From: Anas platyrhynchos
Taxonomy: Eukaryota; Chordata; Aves; Anseriformes; Anatidae
Assembly: GCF_047663525.1 (NCBI RefSeq)
Contig: NC_092587.1
Span: forward strand, 40,043,001 to 40,107,000
Direction: 5' to 3'
DNA: 64,000 bases
The notes under the pieces were generated by a model. It searched no databases and had not been told where the DNA came from. It saw nothing but the letters and a program-made list of their open reading frames with translations. The stretch's first letter is position 1. Each line of letters begins with the position of its first letter. Position numbers and translations under genes: made by a program. Positions 14,201 to 27,400 of the stretch are shown piece by piece.

Positions 14201-14994
14201 CCTGGATGGACGGTGTGGGGGTAGCCATAGTAACCACCATCCCACGAAGCTCCCGCTCGCATTTCTCTTTCTATCACAGCTGGGGAGAGAAGCCAAGAGC
14301 CCGCTGGGGTGCAGATATCCGGTCAGACCTTCGGCTCTCAGCTCCAGCTGGGCTTTCCATTCCTCTTCAGCAATTTCCTAATCTCACCTATGCTTTGTGG
14401 GTCGTAAGGTTCAACCCCTGGGGATGACCCCTTGGGCAAGTGGCTTCCCCAGACAGGCAGCCCATATTCTGGGTGGACATACGCTGGCCACTTTATTTCC
14501 CCAGCAGCATCAAGAAGCCCCACAGACCTCCCCTCTGAGCCAGACAAACTCCTCTGTCTCACCTGAGCACACCTAGACTGCTGCTTGGCACATGGAGAGA
14601 CGTGAGGGCTGACCCAGGTGCCACGTTCATCTGCATTACAGGCAGCTGTGTGGTCTCACGGGAGCTGGCTGGAGGATGCCACCAGGCAGACCCCCCCGTG
14701 GCTTCTCAGAGGGGATAACAGCCCCAGGTGCTGCCGCCTGGAAGGCAGCTGCGAGGCTTGGACAGGGGAGAAGGCTGCTCTGCTGTTAGCTGAAGGTGTT
14801 ATCCATCCTTATCTTTCACTTCGGGTGTTATCATTATTTCTACTGGGTGAAGGTCTTATCTCAAAGCAAAATTTACTGACTTCTGTGGCGACTCCTCCAA
14901 CTACCCTGGGGGCACTCTGAAAGGTTGGAACAGATTTTATAAGATGCCTATTGAAAAGGAAATGTGATGATTCCTCTTAAGATGGGCTACCAAA

Positions 14995-15690
14995 GCTTGC
15001 GTCCACTTCAGAACTGCAGAGTAGCCAAGGCTGGAAGGGGCCTCTGGAGACTGTCTTGTCCCATCCCCTCATCACTGTCCTTTCACACAAATCAAATTAT
15101 CAAATTGTGTCTGAGGATATTATGGGAGACAGTATCGAAAGCCTTGCTAAATTTAAGATAAAGAATACCCTGCTGTCCCCTCATCCACTGGTTCAGTTCA
15201 CCGAAGAAGGCTACCAGGTCGGTCAGGCATGATCTTCTCTTCATAAACCCATGCTCGCTGCTCCCCGTCACCCTCTTGTCCTCCACCCATTTGGAGATGA
15301 TTCTCAGAATGACCTGCCCCATCACCTTCCCAGGGGTCAAGGTGGGGCTGACTGGCACATAGCTCTCCAGATCTTGCCTCTTGCCCTTCTTGAAGGCAGG
15401 ACAGGCGTTTGCATTCTTCCAGTGCTCAGCAACCTCCCCAGCTTGCTGTGGCCCTTCAGAGATGATTGAGAGTGGCCTCACAAGGACATTGGCAGCTCCC
15501 TCAGCACTCATCCCATTAGGTCCCGTGAGCTTCTGTGTGTGTCCAGCTGGTGCAAATGTTCCCTATCCGATCCTCTACACCAACAGTAAGTCTTCCTTGC
15601 TCCAGGCTTTCCCTCTGATCTCTGGAACCTGGAATTCCTGAAGGCAAATCTTACCCACAAAAAACAAGTGGGTGACCTGTGGATGCCTCC
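14995..15690 (-). mobile_element. CR1-like LINE fragment with reverse transcriptase remnant
   Basis: On the minus strand, from about 15690 to 15092, the sequence encodes a damaged CR1 ORF2 segment with recognisable RT blocks. In order these are a REHLHQLDTH-type stretch, RPLSII, a KNANACPAFKKGKRQD block, a TPGKVMGQVILRIISKWVED block, EHGFMKRRSCLTDLVAF, and FSKAFDTVSHNIL (plus-strand 15122-15155). The catalytic [FY]xDD box is missing. The low-coordinate end (about 15018-15062) resembles the CR1 3' end in reverse (GGCTGGAAGGGGCCTCTGGAGA), so the middle of the element appears deleted or two fragments abut. It is not functional. Confidence 0.85.
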
Positions 15691-18600
15691 CAGCTCCATG
15701 TTGCAAACTTGCTTGAATTGAGAGGTTTGATTTCTTTGAAGACTCTCTGAAAACTTCGACCTAAGACATTATCACATAAAGCAATTGCCAGCCACTGCTG
15801 GTGATTTGGTCTACCTTCAGGAGTTCAATTTGCACAGCAGCCACCTGGAGTCAGTCAGTATTGCTCTGCACAACTCCGCCCTCCAAACAGCTCTCCTGTT
15901 CTTGGGTCCTGGCCAAAACAAAATTAAAGCACTTCCCATTCAGTTTTGCTAACTGAGAGAACTTGTTAATTTAAAGCTCTATGACAAAGAGTAGATTAGG
16001 TTAAGCAGCTTGTTTAGAACAGCCTAATCCAACTGTTCCCAGCATACAACTTTAAATACCATTGACTTTATTAGCATGTGCAGCAAGAGCAGCCATAAAT
16101 TACAGAATGCCTTACAGCTGTCACATCTCCATCCTTCTTGCCTTTGTGAAGCTCTGGAGTTGGCTAAAATGTGCCGGTTTTACAAGGGGAAGAGGGCAAG
16201 TAAAAGGGTTGGGAACCCCCTGTGGTACCCTTGCAGACCAGCGGGCATCCTACCCTGGGGAAGGGCAGGGTCTGCACAGCCCCTGCTCACCCAGCGATGT
16301 GCGCAGCCCTCCTGCCACCAACACCTGCACCCCGCTGCCTGCTGTCCCCCACAGAGCCAGAATCAGGTAAACAACTCAATGCCTAGATGTATTTGTGTGT
16401 TTATTTTAGCAGGCACACATCTGAAATTAAGCCCCCTCATGCATTAGAGGAAGGGTTTTTGTTTGCCTTACGCTTTGCTTCTCCTCTCCCTGCTTCACCT
16501 GAGTCTGGCTAAATTACATCTGCGAAGCACAGGGGTATTAAGCGAAGAGCAATGCAGAAAAAGCTTACAAAGAAATGAATAATTCTGTATTCATAGCAGG
16601 GCTTGAATAATGTCCCTAGAACCACATGCTGGGAAAGGAGGAGAAAACCAAATATTGAACAGCTGCTCATTAGAAAAGCACCAGCCATCCTGAGCCCTGA
16701 CAGAGACAGGAGTCGTGGGGGGAAGCACTGCGTGACCGTGCAATTAAAGGCTCTATCGGAGAGCCCCGGGGGGCTGCAGTCAGGCTGCCCAGGCTCTGCA
16801 AACCTGGCATTCTTTTAATGGCACCGCAAGCAATTTTCTGGGGTCAAAACCCGGGAATCCAACACACCCAGGCCACAAATTGTGCTGTATTTTGTTCCAG
16901 GGACACCTTCCGGGGGCAGTCAGGAGATCAAATGCACAAAGCTCTGCTGCTCCAGCTGAGGGGAGAGCTGGCAGCAGCCTGTGCTTGACGTCCTCTTGCT
17001 TGGACGTGGGGCTGGAGCAATGTGCTCTGTGCCAGCCCTGACCTGGCTTCTGCTGGTGTCTGGCAGCAGGAAAAAGCACCCTGAAAGTGCCAGACATCAG
17101 CGTGGCACCCCAGGGATGTCAGTGAGGCTGGTGATGGGTTTCTGTGTGCTTTACCTGCACAAGTCCACAATTCTGCCAGGAGGTTTTAATGCAGGCAAAA
17201 TAATAGATTAATCTCTGGCTCCAGTCTTGAGAACAGCAGCACTACTTTGGTAGCAATTTAAAAATGAAAAATCAGCTTCAGACAGACACCCAGTAAGAAA
17301 AAATTTGTGTCTGATGGGTATTTGGCACAGTCATCAGCATTATACAGCAGAGGTTCGTAACAGAAGCAATGAGTAAATACATTACCAACCTCATTCTAAA
17401 ATACTGATGGTCAGACTGACAAGCTGTGATTTCACTGCTGTTTTTTTTAGGAATACAGGTGTGTCGGTGACGTGACTGATCTCCAGAGGTCTTGGAGAAG
17501 GATGAGCAATGGTTGATGGACTGCAGTCATCCGCAGGGCTTTCTGCAGAGCAACACCAGAAAAGAAGGCATTTTGTTTTCTGCTGAGATATAAGGATACT
17601 GCAAATGGGGACCAGTACTTACTTTCTGAGGCTGTAGTTGACCCACAACAATTTTGACTCAGGTTAATGGAAAATTAGCTTTAAATATAACGAAGTCAAA
17701 ATGCTAAATGATGCATTTAAAAAAAAAAAAAAAAAAAGAGCTTCTGCTTCCATTTTCTGTGTTTAGTTTTACTTGACAGTGCTCAGCACTCAGAAAGCTA
17801 TAAAAACCACCGATACCTCTGTCCTGTCTCACCCAGACTTCGGTGGGTCCAGCTGCAGCTTTTAGCCTGTGCTCTGAGCTGAGGCAGGTGCAAAGCCACC
17901 ATTCTGCACGGGTGGCTTGGAGAAAAAAATGTGCCTTGGCAATTCCCCCTCTCCAACACATGAGATGTTTTTCCTGCTTGCCCAGGTCCCTTTGAGGAGG
18001 CACACTGGTGTTTGGAGACGAGGGGCAGCAGCCTGTTGTGGTGAGGCTGACAAGGGCACAGCACGTGCAGGTAACATGCCCCGCATGGCGTGCCAGCCTG
18101 GCTGTGATGCACATGCCCTTTGGGTATGTAGGTGCAGTACCTGTGCGCGGGCGGCACTATCCTTGCTGTGGCACAGTACTCATCTCGCCCCCAGACATCT
18201 CCAGTCAGCTCCCGCCTGTCTCAGCTTGGTTATCTCCTCCGAGCCAAAGCCCTGCTCCTTCCTGAGTAACCCTTGCAGCTCCAGCTCCTTCTCTCAAACA
18301 CAATAAACTTCACGCAGAAATTCCCTTTTTCTTCTTCCCTTTACCTTCTCCCTTCCCCTTTGTTTCCTTTGTTGTAGTGAATTATGAACCTGCAGGGCTG
18401 TTCTGCACTGACGAAGTTCCCTTGTGACTAGCTTTAATGTGTGGGAATAAATACTGCACATCCATCTGTAAGTATGGATAAGCAGAAGTGCATATATGCA
18501 TATACGTATATAAAACAATATAATTGCGTGTGTATATATACATAGCAGTGTAAGTGCCTATAATTATGAGCATGTAGATATAGTGGAACAGGATGAATCT

Positions 18601-18784
18601 GAAAATTTCTTTAAAAAAAAAAAATTCAACTCAGAGATTTCATTAATGAGTTGAGCATCTGGAAAAACAGCCAGAATGCTCATTTCAATGCCATAGTCAA
18701 AACCGCAAGCTTCCTGTCGGTTCAAATAGCTGTGTGAGGCGTCGTTTCCCCAAGATAAGGCTATTTGCTCTGGGAAACAAAGGG

Positions 18785-18935
18785 CCCGTTTGCCCCCAGC
18801 AGCCCGGGGGCCGGTGCCGGCGCTGTCTGCGGGGCAGCTGATGCCACAACCCGGCGGAAGCAGATGGCGACCAGGCTCCCGGCACGGCTTTGATCTGCGC
18901 TGGACCCAGCGATATCGCCCTGTGCTGGAGGGCTT
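18785..18935. promoter_or_regulatory. Isolated CpG-dense patch
   Basis: About 150 bp containing CCCGGGGGCCGGTGCCGGCG, CCCGGCGG, CCCGGCACGG and GATATCGCCC, in otherwise CpG-poor sequence. It may be a small CpG island or an enhancer. No transcript was recognised. Confidence 0.3.
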
Positions 18936-20747
18936 CGCTCCTGGTGCTGAGCGAGAGCTTTCTCAGATCCCACCAGAGAGTAGGAAGCGTTCACAACACA
19001 CCCGTACCCCCCAAAACCCGGAGTTATTTCATGGGCACCTTGGGAATGAATCCCTGGTGCCACCATGCCTTTACCTCCTGCAGCAAAGCACTCTTTACCT
19101 TCACCATGCAACACAGAGGTGAGACCCAGCCCCAGCACACTAGCTAATTAGCACAAACCAAACCCTGATAACAAGGCAGTGTGTGCTTCAGAGGCTCCAG
19201 CCGGCCGGGCTGTCCACTCGTGTGAATGAATTCAGGTCTAGGAGCCACCAGGCTGCTGTATTTACAGGAGGCGAGAGCTGGATGCAACAGTTAGCAGTAA
19301 GCCTGCAATGTGCCATGAGAAAGAAGGAAAAGAAAAATACCTCAGTCCAAGTCCCGAACAAATGACTTCTGTGTACATATATACCCATGGGAAATAAGCA
19401 TACTTTGGAGTTTTTTCTGGAGTCCTTGAGAAAGAGAATATCTGTGTTATGGTGCAACAAAACAAAACATTATCATCTGACTCTAAACCTTTGGGGCCCC
19501 AAATCCAAGCCATATATCCCTTTTCAAACAGCAAGAGAACATGAGTAGCCCACAGCCCACTGCCTCACAGGCGTTTATGTCTGGATTTTATTTCCCCTTA
19601 GAAGAGCTGCACAAGGAATATAACTGTGGTTATTAATTGCATGTGGTCAGAGCACGGAGAAGTCACCAGGCTTCTGCCATGGGAAGGGGTCAGGACGTTG
19701 AACCTCGCTGAAGGGCAGGCACTGAGGTGCCTTGTCCTGGGTTCAGGTACATTTGCTGACTCCCTGTGAGCATGAGGAAGGTACTAATAGGACTGCTGCT
19801 GGCTCACTGCCTCTGCACCGCACCCACAGACCCCTCAGATGCTGCATGAAATGGCCATTCCAGGACGAGGAGGACACTGCTCACTCACATCCCCATCCTC
19901 ATGTTTTCTTGGGAGAAAGAGAAGTTTACTGTGAATTACAGCCATACCAGACTGGTTGTAACTTAACAAAACCAATACCTGCACCCAACTTCCCCTTTCC
20001 TCCTTAGGAAAAAAAGACAAAGCGGCATTTACAATGCAACCGCAAACACCAATGTAGTCAATTTGTATCACCTGTTTCTCAAGTGAGAAAACAAATTCAG
20101 GCTATCTGCCTGATCCCAGGCTTGCTGAAGGTAACTGGAATGTTTGCTAGAGCAAAACCTGCCCCTATAGCACACCCCCGTGTAATTCCGGCTGACTTCA
20201 AACGGGTCCCAGGCTGGGCGCGATGCCTCCTGCAAGCTTGGCACCAGGCTTTAAATCACTGTACAAAGTCACTCGATAAGCTGTCGGCAGTCAGAAATGA
20301 GTCATTAGTATGCTGCCAACACAGTATTCAGTGACAAAACCCAGCTGCCACTGTAGTCAAGAATGCAGTTTCTTTAGCACTACTGTAAGTCTTATTAGCA
20401 TAGAAATCAAGTGTATGTATGTAATTGAATTTCTTTGTCGCATCCTAGTATGAGATTTTCCATCAATCCTGATTGTTACTAAATTTGAACTAACAGCCCA
20501 TATTTGCACTTAAGCAACATCTGAAAGAGGACTACACAAAGAAAGACTTTCCTAAGTCAACACATCCCAGAAAACAGCAGCTGCGCAAAGGCAGAGGCAA
20601 GCAATATTTAATTTTCCTCCCCACGGCACCCTATCTGCTGGAAGCGCTGCCTGATGACTGCGCTGTGCTGGCAGCCTCTGCCTTCGCTGGGAAGGGAAGA
20701 GCTGCCACTCAGCCTGTGCAAGAGCAGGGGCCGTTCCCAGCAGGGGA

Positions 20748-20774
20748 GTCTGTCTGTCTGTCTGTCTGTCTGTC
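20748..20774. repeat. (GTCT)n microsatellite
   Basis: Nearly seven uninterrupted copies of a TCTG-type tetranucleotide unit. Confidence 0.95.
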
Positions 20775-21884
20775 AGGACTCTGACATGTGGATTGCTGTT
20801 GATTAGTCAGCGAGATAATCCCCGGTGCAGTTCCTTTTAGGTTGCTGATTAAACTGAGCTCCTGGAAAAGAAAGAAGTGATAAAACCAAGGGGGGAATAC
20901 CAAAAGTGCTTGGGACTATGACTTCAGGATTGACTTCACTGAGGTAGGGGGAACTGCTCAGAAGCAAAATGAGCCTCAAACACAGAGGTTGTCTCTGCAG
21001 GATATGCCAGGGCTGGGTGAGGGCTAACTAACTAGCTTGGACTGAGGAGGCTAGATTTTTCATTGGTGATTTCTCTGGGGAATATATTAATCCAGATTAA
21101 CCACATAGTTCTGTTTTCCTATATTTTTCCAAGCACAGCTGTGGCCAAAGCCACCTGACGAGGTGGAAAAAGATGGTGAGAAAGGAAATGAAATATCCCC
21201 TCCCTGTAGAGATGGTCATTGCAGACCTTGATTGGATTGTGTTGCTAACAGCTGTGCTGTAAACTGCAATAACACTTCACCAACGTCACTGGCCAAAACC
21301 AAGCAATCTGGGTCTCCAAAGCCAGCAGCCATTACCAATCAAGTCAAGGAACCAAGTCTTGTAACCCATGTGGTGGCCCCCAGGCAGCCCAGTGCCAGGG
21401 AGGGACAGGAGGTGTGCTACGTCTGGGGTGCTGAGCAGCTTTGCAAAATTTCACAGTTTAATCTACTGCAAGATCCTGGCATGAACTAATTTTCCCCAAG
21501 CTGGGCAAACAGTTACAGGAAACATGACTGTTAATCTTACAGCACTAAGGACTTTTTGGAAGGCAAGATTTTGCTCTTGGATTTTTATTTTTTATTAAAT
21601 ATAGCAGAATGACTGCTAATGGTGGATGTTCTGCAAGTGGCATATCATAGTCAGATTTTCCCTAATACGTCATAATGTTGTCTGGTATTTTTATCATGAA
21701 ACCAATGTCCAGTGGTGGGAGTAGGCAGACACAGAGCGCACTTCAGGGTTCGGAAGTTCCCACTGAATTTTTTTCTTCTCCAGCAATAAGCCCCAAGGTC
21801 AGGACTCTTCTGAATCAGACAGAAGGAAAAAGTGAGCTCCTTCTTCTCCTGCTGTGACGCAGCCATATAACATAAACAAAGAAA

Positions 21885-22963
21885 TGTCCAGGAGCGGCAC
21901 ACAGTCTATCACAGTATCTTACTAGACAAAATGACCAGAATAAAGTTAGATAAAAGGATAGTAAGAGGGGTGAACAACTGGCTGACGGGTCAGGCCCAAA
22001 CAATTCTTGTAAATGGGGTTACATCAGGATGGTGACCTGTCACTAATGAGGATACCCAAGGCTCCATTTTAGGACCAATCCTCTCCAATGTTTTCATAAA
22101 TGATTTGGATGTAGGACTGTAAGGTTTTTTTTGAGCGAGTTTGTGGACGATACCAAATGGGGTGGAGCTGTTGACTCCACAGAGGGTGGTGAGGCCTTGC
22201 AGAGAGATCTTGACAAATCAGAGATCTGGACAATCACCAGCTATATGAAGTTTAACATGAGCAAGTGCCGGATTCTGTACCTGGGATAGCACAACCTTAG
22301 CTGTACGTACAGACTGTGAGGCACAAGGCTGGAGGGCAACCCCACAGAAAGGGATCTGGGGGTTCTGGTCGCCAGCAAGCTGAAGACGAGCCAGCAGAGT
22401 GCCCTGGCAGCTGGGCAAGGGAAGGGATTGTCCTGCTCTGCTCTGCGCTGGGCAGCCTCACCTCCAGCACCATGTGTGGTTTGGGTGCCACAACATGAGA
22501 AGGACATAAAACCATTAGAGAGCATCCAAAGTAGGGCTGCAAAGATGGTGACGGGTCTAGAGGGCAAGATGTATGAGGAGCAGCTGAGGTCCCTTGGTTT
22601 GCTCAGCCCCGAGCAGAGCAGGCTGAGGGGAGGCCTCATGGCGGCCTGCAGCTCCCTCACGAGGGGAGCGGAGGGGCAGGCGCTGAGCTCTGCTCTCTGG
22701 GGACAGCGACAGGACCCAAGGGGACGGCATGGAGCTGGGACAGAGGAGGGTCAGGCTGGGGGTTAGGGAAAGGTTCTGCACCCAGAGGGTGGTCGGGCAC
22801 TGGGACAGGCTCCCCAGGGCAGAGGTCATGGCACTGAGCCTGCTGGAGTTCAAGCAGCGTTTGGACAATAAGGTCTGATTTTTTGGGTCCTTTGGGGACC
22901 CAGGAGTTGGACTCAATGATCCTTGTGGGTCCCTTCCAACTCAGGATGGTCTGTGATTCTGTG
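21885..22963 (+). mobile_element. CR1 LINE, 5'-truncated copy of about 1.08 kb with degenerate RT end
   Basis: In order: RT palm blocks (NWL-TGQAQTILVNGVTSG; QGSILGPILSNVFINDLD), a T-run frameshift near 22125, then the catalytic-type FVDD box at 22140-22151 and LQRDLDK. Next come the SKCRILYLG block and ERDLGVLVASKL, then the 3' UTR core (GCTGAGGTCCCTTGGTTTGCTCAGCCCC and following). It ends in CTGTGATTCTGTG. The coding part is broken by frameshifts and stops (for example TAG in the LYLG region), so it is a dead copy. Only the 3' third of the element is present. Confidence 0.93.
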
Positions 22964-24315
22964 AGCTAATTCACGTCGTGAGCCACTGCCTGCAGTCTTG
23001 GTTCTCACTGTGCAGCCCTCGGATGAGGGCAGGCTGGATTTTCCCTTTGGGGAATCACTGGGAAGGAAAGGAGTAGATAGGCTATATGTGGGTGGTATTA
23101 GTTTTTCGCTGGAGTTTCCATCCATGAAGCTGAATAATTGCACCACCTTGGTAAAATCATGTAACCATGTCTCCCTTTGGATCGCTGTAAAACTAGCTTT
23201 TGTTCCAGGCCTGATTTATCGGTATTTCATTTTTCATGTCTCCCGGGCTTTTCTTATGCTGCTTAGTTAGCACAAGCTCACTCCCTTTTCAGTTTTACAC
23301 AAAATCTCATGTGTATAAGGTAGTAAGCTAAGAAAACTTAAAGATTTCAGAGAAAGGACACTGATGTGGTGGTGACTGCAGAGTACCATCAGCTAGGACT
23401 GGGCAACCTCCCTCACTGCCCTCACTGCCCAGTGGCTTCCTTTGCCATCCTGGCTCAGCACCACCAGCCAGCTGCCAGCAGGGCAGGGGGACTCAGGCAG
23501 TGCTTTCCAGAGGCAAGAACTTGCTTCAGCCAGCATCTATCAAGTGCTCTGCAGCTTCTCTGCAACAAGGCCCAACCAGGGAATTCTGCAGAAGTGCAAT
23601 CCTCGCTCTGACTCTGCACCAGTTGGCTTTTTTGGCAGTAAATAATACAAACTGGGGTACCTCTGATGTCAGCGTTGCCTTTGTCAGATCCTGTTGCTAG
23701 CTATCCTCAAAGACATGTGAGAGCATTTACTCCAGCAAAACACTTAACATTAGCTGACATCACTGCCAGTCTGTCTCTCTTGGGAAGTTTTCTCTTTTTT
23801 GGCCAGTTTGCTAATTTAGTAAATATTTAGAAATCTATGTTCTTATAAAACTAGAATGTTGGATAGCATTCCCTTTTGTTCAGAATTGTTTACAGAAATA
23901 GGCACAATTATATTAAGATTCCTAGTTAATACTCACTGGGTTAAAGACAAGAGTTCCTAAGTAAGAAGGGAGGAAAAAAGCAGGAATTTGTTGCAGTAAA
24001 GTTCAACGGTGCCTTGAAGCCCACATAGCTGAAGCTCTAACAGAAAACCTGCACTGAGTGCATGAGTTCAAAAATACAACAATGAAAATGAATGCTCAAG
24101 GCCAAATATCAAATATTAACCTTTAAAAGGCAACGAACAAATGGGAAGAGGTTGACTCCGGTGCATAGCAAAAAAAGGCAGGTTGTGCATGGGATGTGTC
24201 TGCAGGGGCACATCTCTCAGGTTAATGCTGTGGAAAATACCCCTTCAGGGAGTGGGCAGGCACCTCAGCCCCCAAGCAAGGGCTTCTGCTGAGACCCCAC
24301 TGCTGTGCCCAGGCC

Positions 24316-24494
24316 CTTCCTGGTGCACCCCATGCTTGCGTGCTCTTCCTGGTATACTCCATGCCCTTGTGTCCTTCCTGGTGCGTCCCATTCTTGTGTG
24401 TCCTTCCTGATCTACCTCATGCTCATGTACCTTTCCAGGTGAACCCTATGCTCATGTGCCCTTCCTGGTGTACCCCATGCCCTTGTGCCCTTCC
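24316..24494. repeat. 29-bp minisatellite, six full units
   Basis: The core CTTCC recurs at 24316, 24345, 24374, 24403, 24432 (as TTTCC), 24461 and 24490. Every step is exactly 29 bp. The unit is about CTTCCTGGTGYACCCCATGC followed by CCTTGTGCC. Units differ by substitutions but show no insertions or deletions. A period of 29 is not a multiple of three, so the open frames through it are by-products. Confidence 0.93.
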
Positions 24495-27400
24495 ATCTTT
24501 TCAAATCCACAGCCAAGACAGCGTGCAACAATAGACAGCCCAGCTGCAAGAGGCACCTTCAGTGGGTGGTTTACAAGTGGTTCAGCTGTGCCTACAGGAG
24601 ATGCAGCCACCTCTAGCTCCCAGTGAACCATCCTGAAGCAGCTACACTCGCACCAACTGCAGCTTGTGCCACCTTTCCTTATTCATTAAATGAATGTGTT
24701 GCTATTTAGTGAATATCTGAAGCCAGCTAAAAAAAAAGGGAGTTGGGGAAGAGGCTGAAACAGCCCTGCTTGGTAGGATCCAGGTAGGAAGGTTTGCCCA
24801 GCACTGACATAATGCAATGGGACAGCACAAATTTGTGCTGCTCTAGACAGCAGACAGGTTTTCAGAGTTGAAAGGCAGCTCCAATAATTCAGCAGGCTTC
24901 AGGCAGCCTGCAGGCAGGCAATTCTACCCTCAAGTGTCCAGGCTGAGGTCAGTAACTGTACACCCTGAAATTACTTTAATTACAGGACAATCACTTTCTA
25001 GTGTATTGAATATCAACCCATTTTGGCCAGGAGAAACCCTGGGGACTTGGTTCCACTTTAAAAGGAAAGCTAATCAGCATGGTTTACAAAGCACACACAT
25101 GGCTTCTTTGAGCCAGCTTATCAAGATGGGTCTTTATGGGACCATAATTTACCCTCTCACAATGCGGGTCAAAGCATGAGGCTCTCAATGGAGAGACTTC
25201 CTCCAGGATGACAGACCGGGGAGGCGGGGGTATTGCCAGCTTTGATAAGGCTGCAAAGCAACGAGCTAGGAATTCACATTACAGTGCATGAAGTACCCCT
25301 TTCACCTGCCACTGCAGCCTGCCAGCGCAGAACAAAGAGCCAGCTTCAAAGGGCTGAAGCACAGTGCTCCTGCACTGCCTGACGCCTCTTCCCCGGTGCA
25401 AGTGTATCCAGGGAACCCACGGTATGAATCCACCGCAGCTTTCTGAAGGAATGAGAAAAATGATCCTCTCTTCTGCCAAGAGACGTGAGGCAATCCATGG
25501 GAGCTGGTGCTCTGCGGATGCAATTCTGGATGCTGAAGTTAGTCCTGAGTGCTACTGAGGAGTCTGCTCTTCTTTCGTGGTGCACAAATCCTTTTCTCAA
25601 AACAGGAAAGGATCCATCCTGGCTAGCAACACCCCCTCCTGTGCTTCTGACCCTTAACATTTCCCATCTGGTTTCAAATCTTTGCATTCCTTCTGTGTTG
25701 AAAAATATCTTTTAGGAGGATTTAGACTCTTCCTCCCCACTGGATTAGGTGCCTCCTTCGTGGTGGGCTGGAGAGGGCCGAAAGAAGGCACTCTGAGATG
25801 CACTGGATGTCTGTGGTTTCTCTGACACATGAAAACCATGACAGACGCCGGCACACAACACCAGACTCCTGACCCCACACGCTATATCTGAAAGCAGCAG
25901 CAGGTATCCTGTGATCAGCAGTGTAATTTGCAATGTGATCCCCAATATACAATCTCAGTGTATGTTACTGTGCAGGCATCAATATGACAGGGAGAACTGA
26001 AATACACTGGGGCAGCGTCTGTACCTGAATCTGCTGATTCAACTCTCAAAGCTGCATTAGGCAGCTGTAGTCTTCTAGTCCCGCAGATGTCTATTTTAAT
26101 CATCTGTCTTAAAATATCAGCTGTTTTTATGCCCTATTCTGAAGCTTAGCATCCCTCCCAGAGACAGAGTCGTTTTCTCTAAGTGCTGCCATCCAATCAA
26201 AATTGAAAACAGGCAGGAAAGAGAAAAAAAAAAAAAAAGAACAAGTTACTTCTGTTTGCGCTTATTCCCACGCATCTTGCACAGCTTGTGGGTGAAGCAC
26301 CTTGGGAGGGCGTAGCTGCAGAACTGGAGCCTGCCATCCAGATGGGACCAGTGGGACACTTTTACTGGAAGCCTGAAACATGGCCAGTTAAGGTATGAAC
26401 CTCATAAGCGGCAGATTTGAGTTGGCAGAGATCTTTCTTCAGGCCTTCCTCACTCTCCTCTGTCTCGCTGGCTGAGAAACTTGCTTCTGTACAGCACAGC
26501 TGTGCCTTTCCGTGCTAAAACACCCTGCCACAAGCAAGATCAAGGGCCCTTCCTATTCTGTACTCAGAGCATCAGCTCACTGATTCTTCTGCTCCCCTTT
26601 CAGTTTATTTTATTAGCAAAACCAATCAAAGATTTTTTTTTTTTTCCAGTAACATTTAGCCTCTCTTGAAGGTTCTCCTTAGATTTCTCTGTGCCATGCT
26701 GCCCCATGCTCTGGCCTTCCAAGGTGCTGCGCTCATGCAGTCCAAGTATTTTAGCCATCCCCAAGATACCAGCAATTTGTGCAGACACAGAACTAAGATA
26801 ATCTTTATTGTGATGACGGTTATTAATGACATATTATGGAGTTCACATTTAACATTTAACTTCCACGGATGCTTGCAGCCAGAAGAGCTGAGGCCACCTC
26901 TCCACACACAACTCTTCACGGTCCCCAGAGGAGTAAGAGTGTGAAGCGTGCCATCGCACACCCCTGCACTCTCAACCAGGGAGTGTTTCTCATCCACAGC
27001 CGGTGTCTGTTATTCACCACTGCAAAGCCAAGGCCCTTAGCCATTCTCCTGTCTGTGAGGAGGCAACACCCAACCAAGAAAATGAGAGAAAAATGTTTTT
27101 AACATTTATTTGTTCTTGGACCTCCCTCACAGCCTAGCTAAGATAATGAAGCTAAAATATTTAATCACCTCATGCTTCTATTATAAAACTCTTCTGTTTT
27201 GAACAAATGGAAAAACAATGGGGCTGTAAACCTGGTGTTCTGCTTCACCAAATAACTGCTCGCAGTCCCTGGTTTCAAGGAACCTGACGCATCTGGCTCA
27301 GACATGGAGCAACATGCTCTCTTTCCCTCCGGTGACTCATTTAACGTCTCCTCAAGGAAAAATTACTACTACTGGAACAGCAAAAACAGCCTCCTAGGCA

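Larger units (their letters stand above)
1..14994. other. Distal non-coding interval, no gene recognised
   Basis: AT-rich sequence with simple repeats (589-649, 2620-2663, 4626-4650 and others). All open frames are short, many begin at non-ATG codons, and none shows a known domain. No CR1 element or RNA gene was recognised. A somewhat CpG-richer stretch lies at about 14100-14300. Confidence 0.6.
15691..21884. other. Non-coding interval between CR1 fragments
   Basis: No coding exon was recognised. The interval contains an A19 run, TA-rich stretches at about 18490-18545, the (GTCT)n repeat and a CpG-dense patch at about 18785-18935. Confidence 0.6.

Noticed and set aside
13927..14427. 166-codon plus-strand open frame
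   Set aside because: It starts at GTG, no domain was recognised, there is no splice context, and stops are sparse in this GC-richer patch by chance.
24183..24534. Cysteine/proline-rich open frames through 24.2-24.5 kb
   Set aside because: They are translations of the 29-bp minisatellite. The period is not a multiple of three, so the repeat pattern is not protein-driven.
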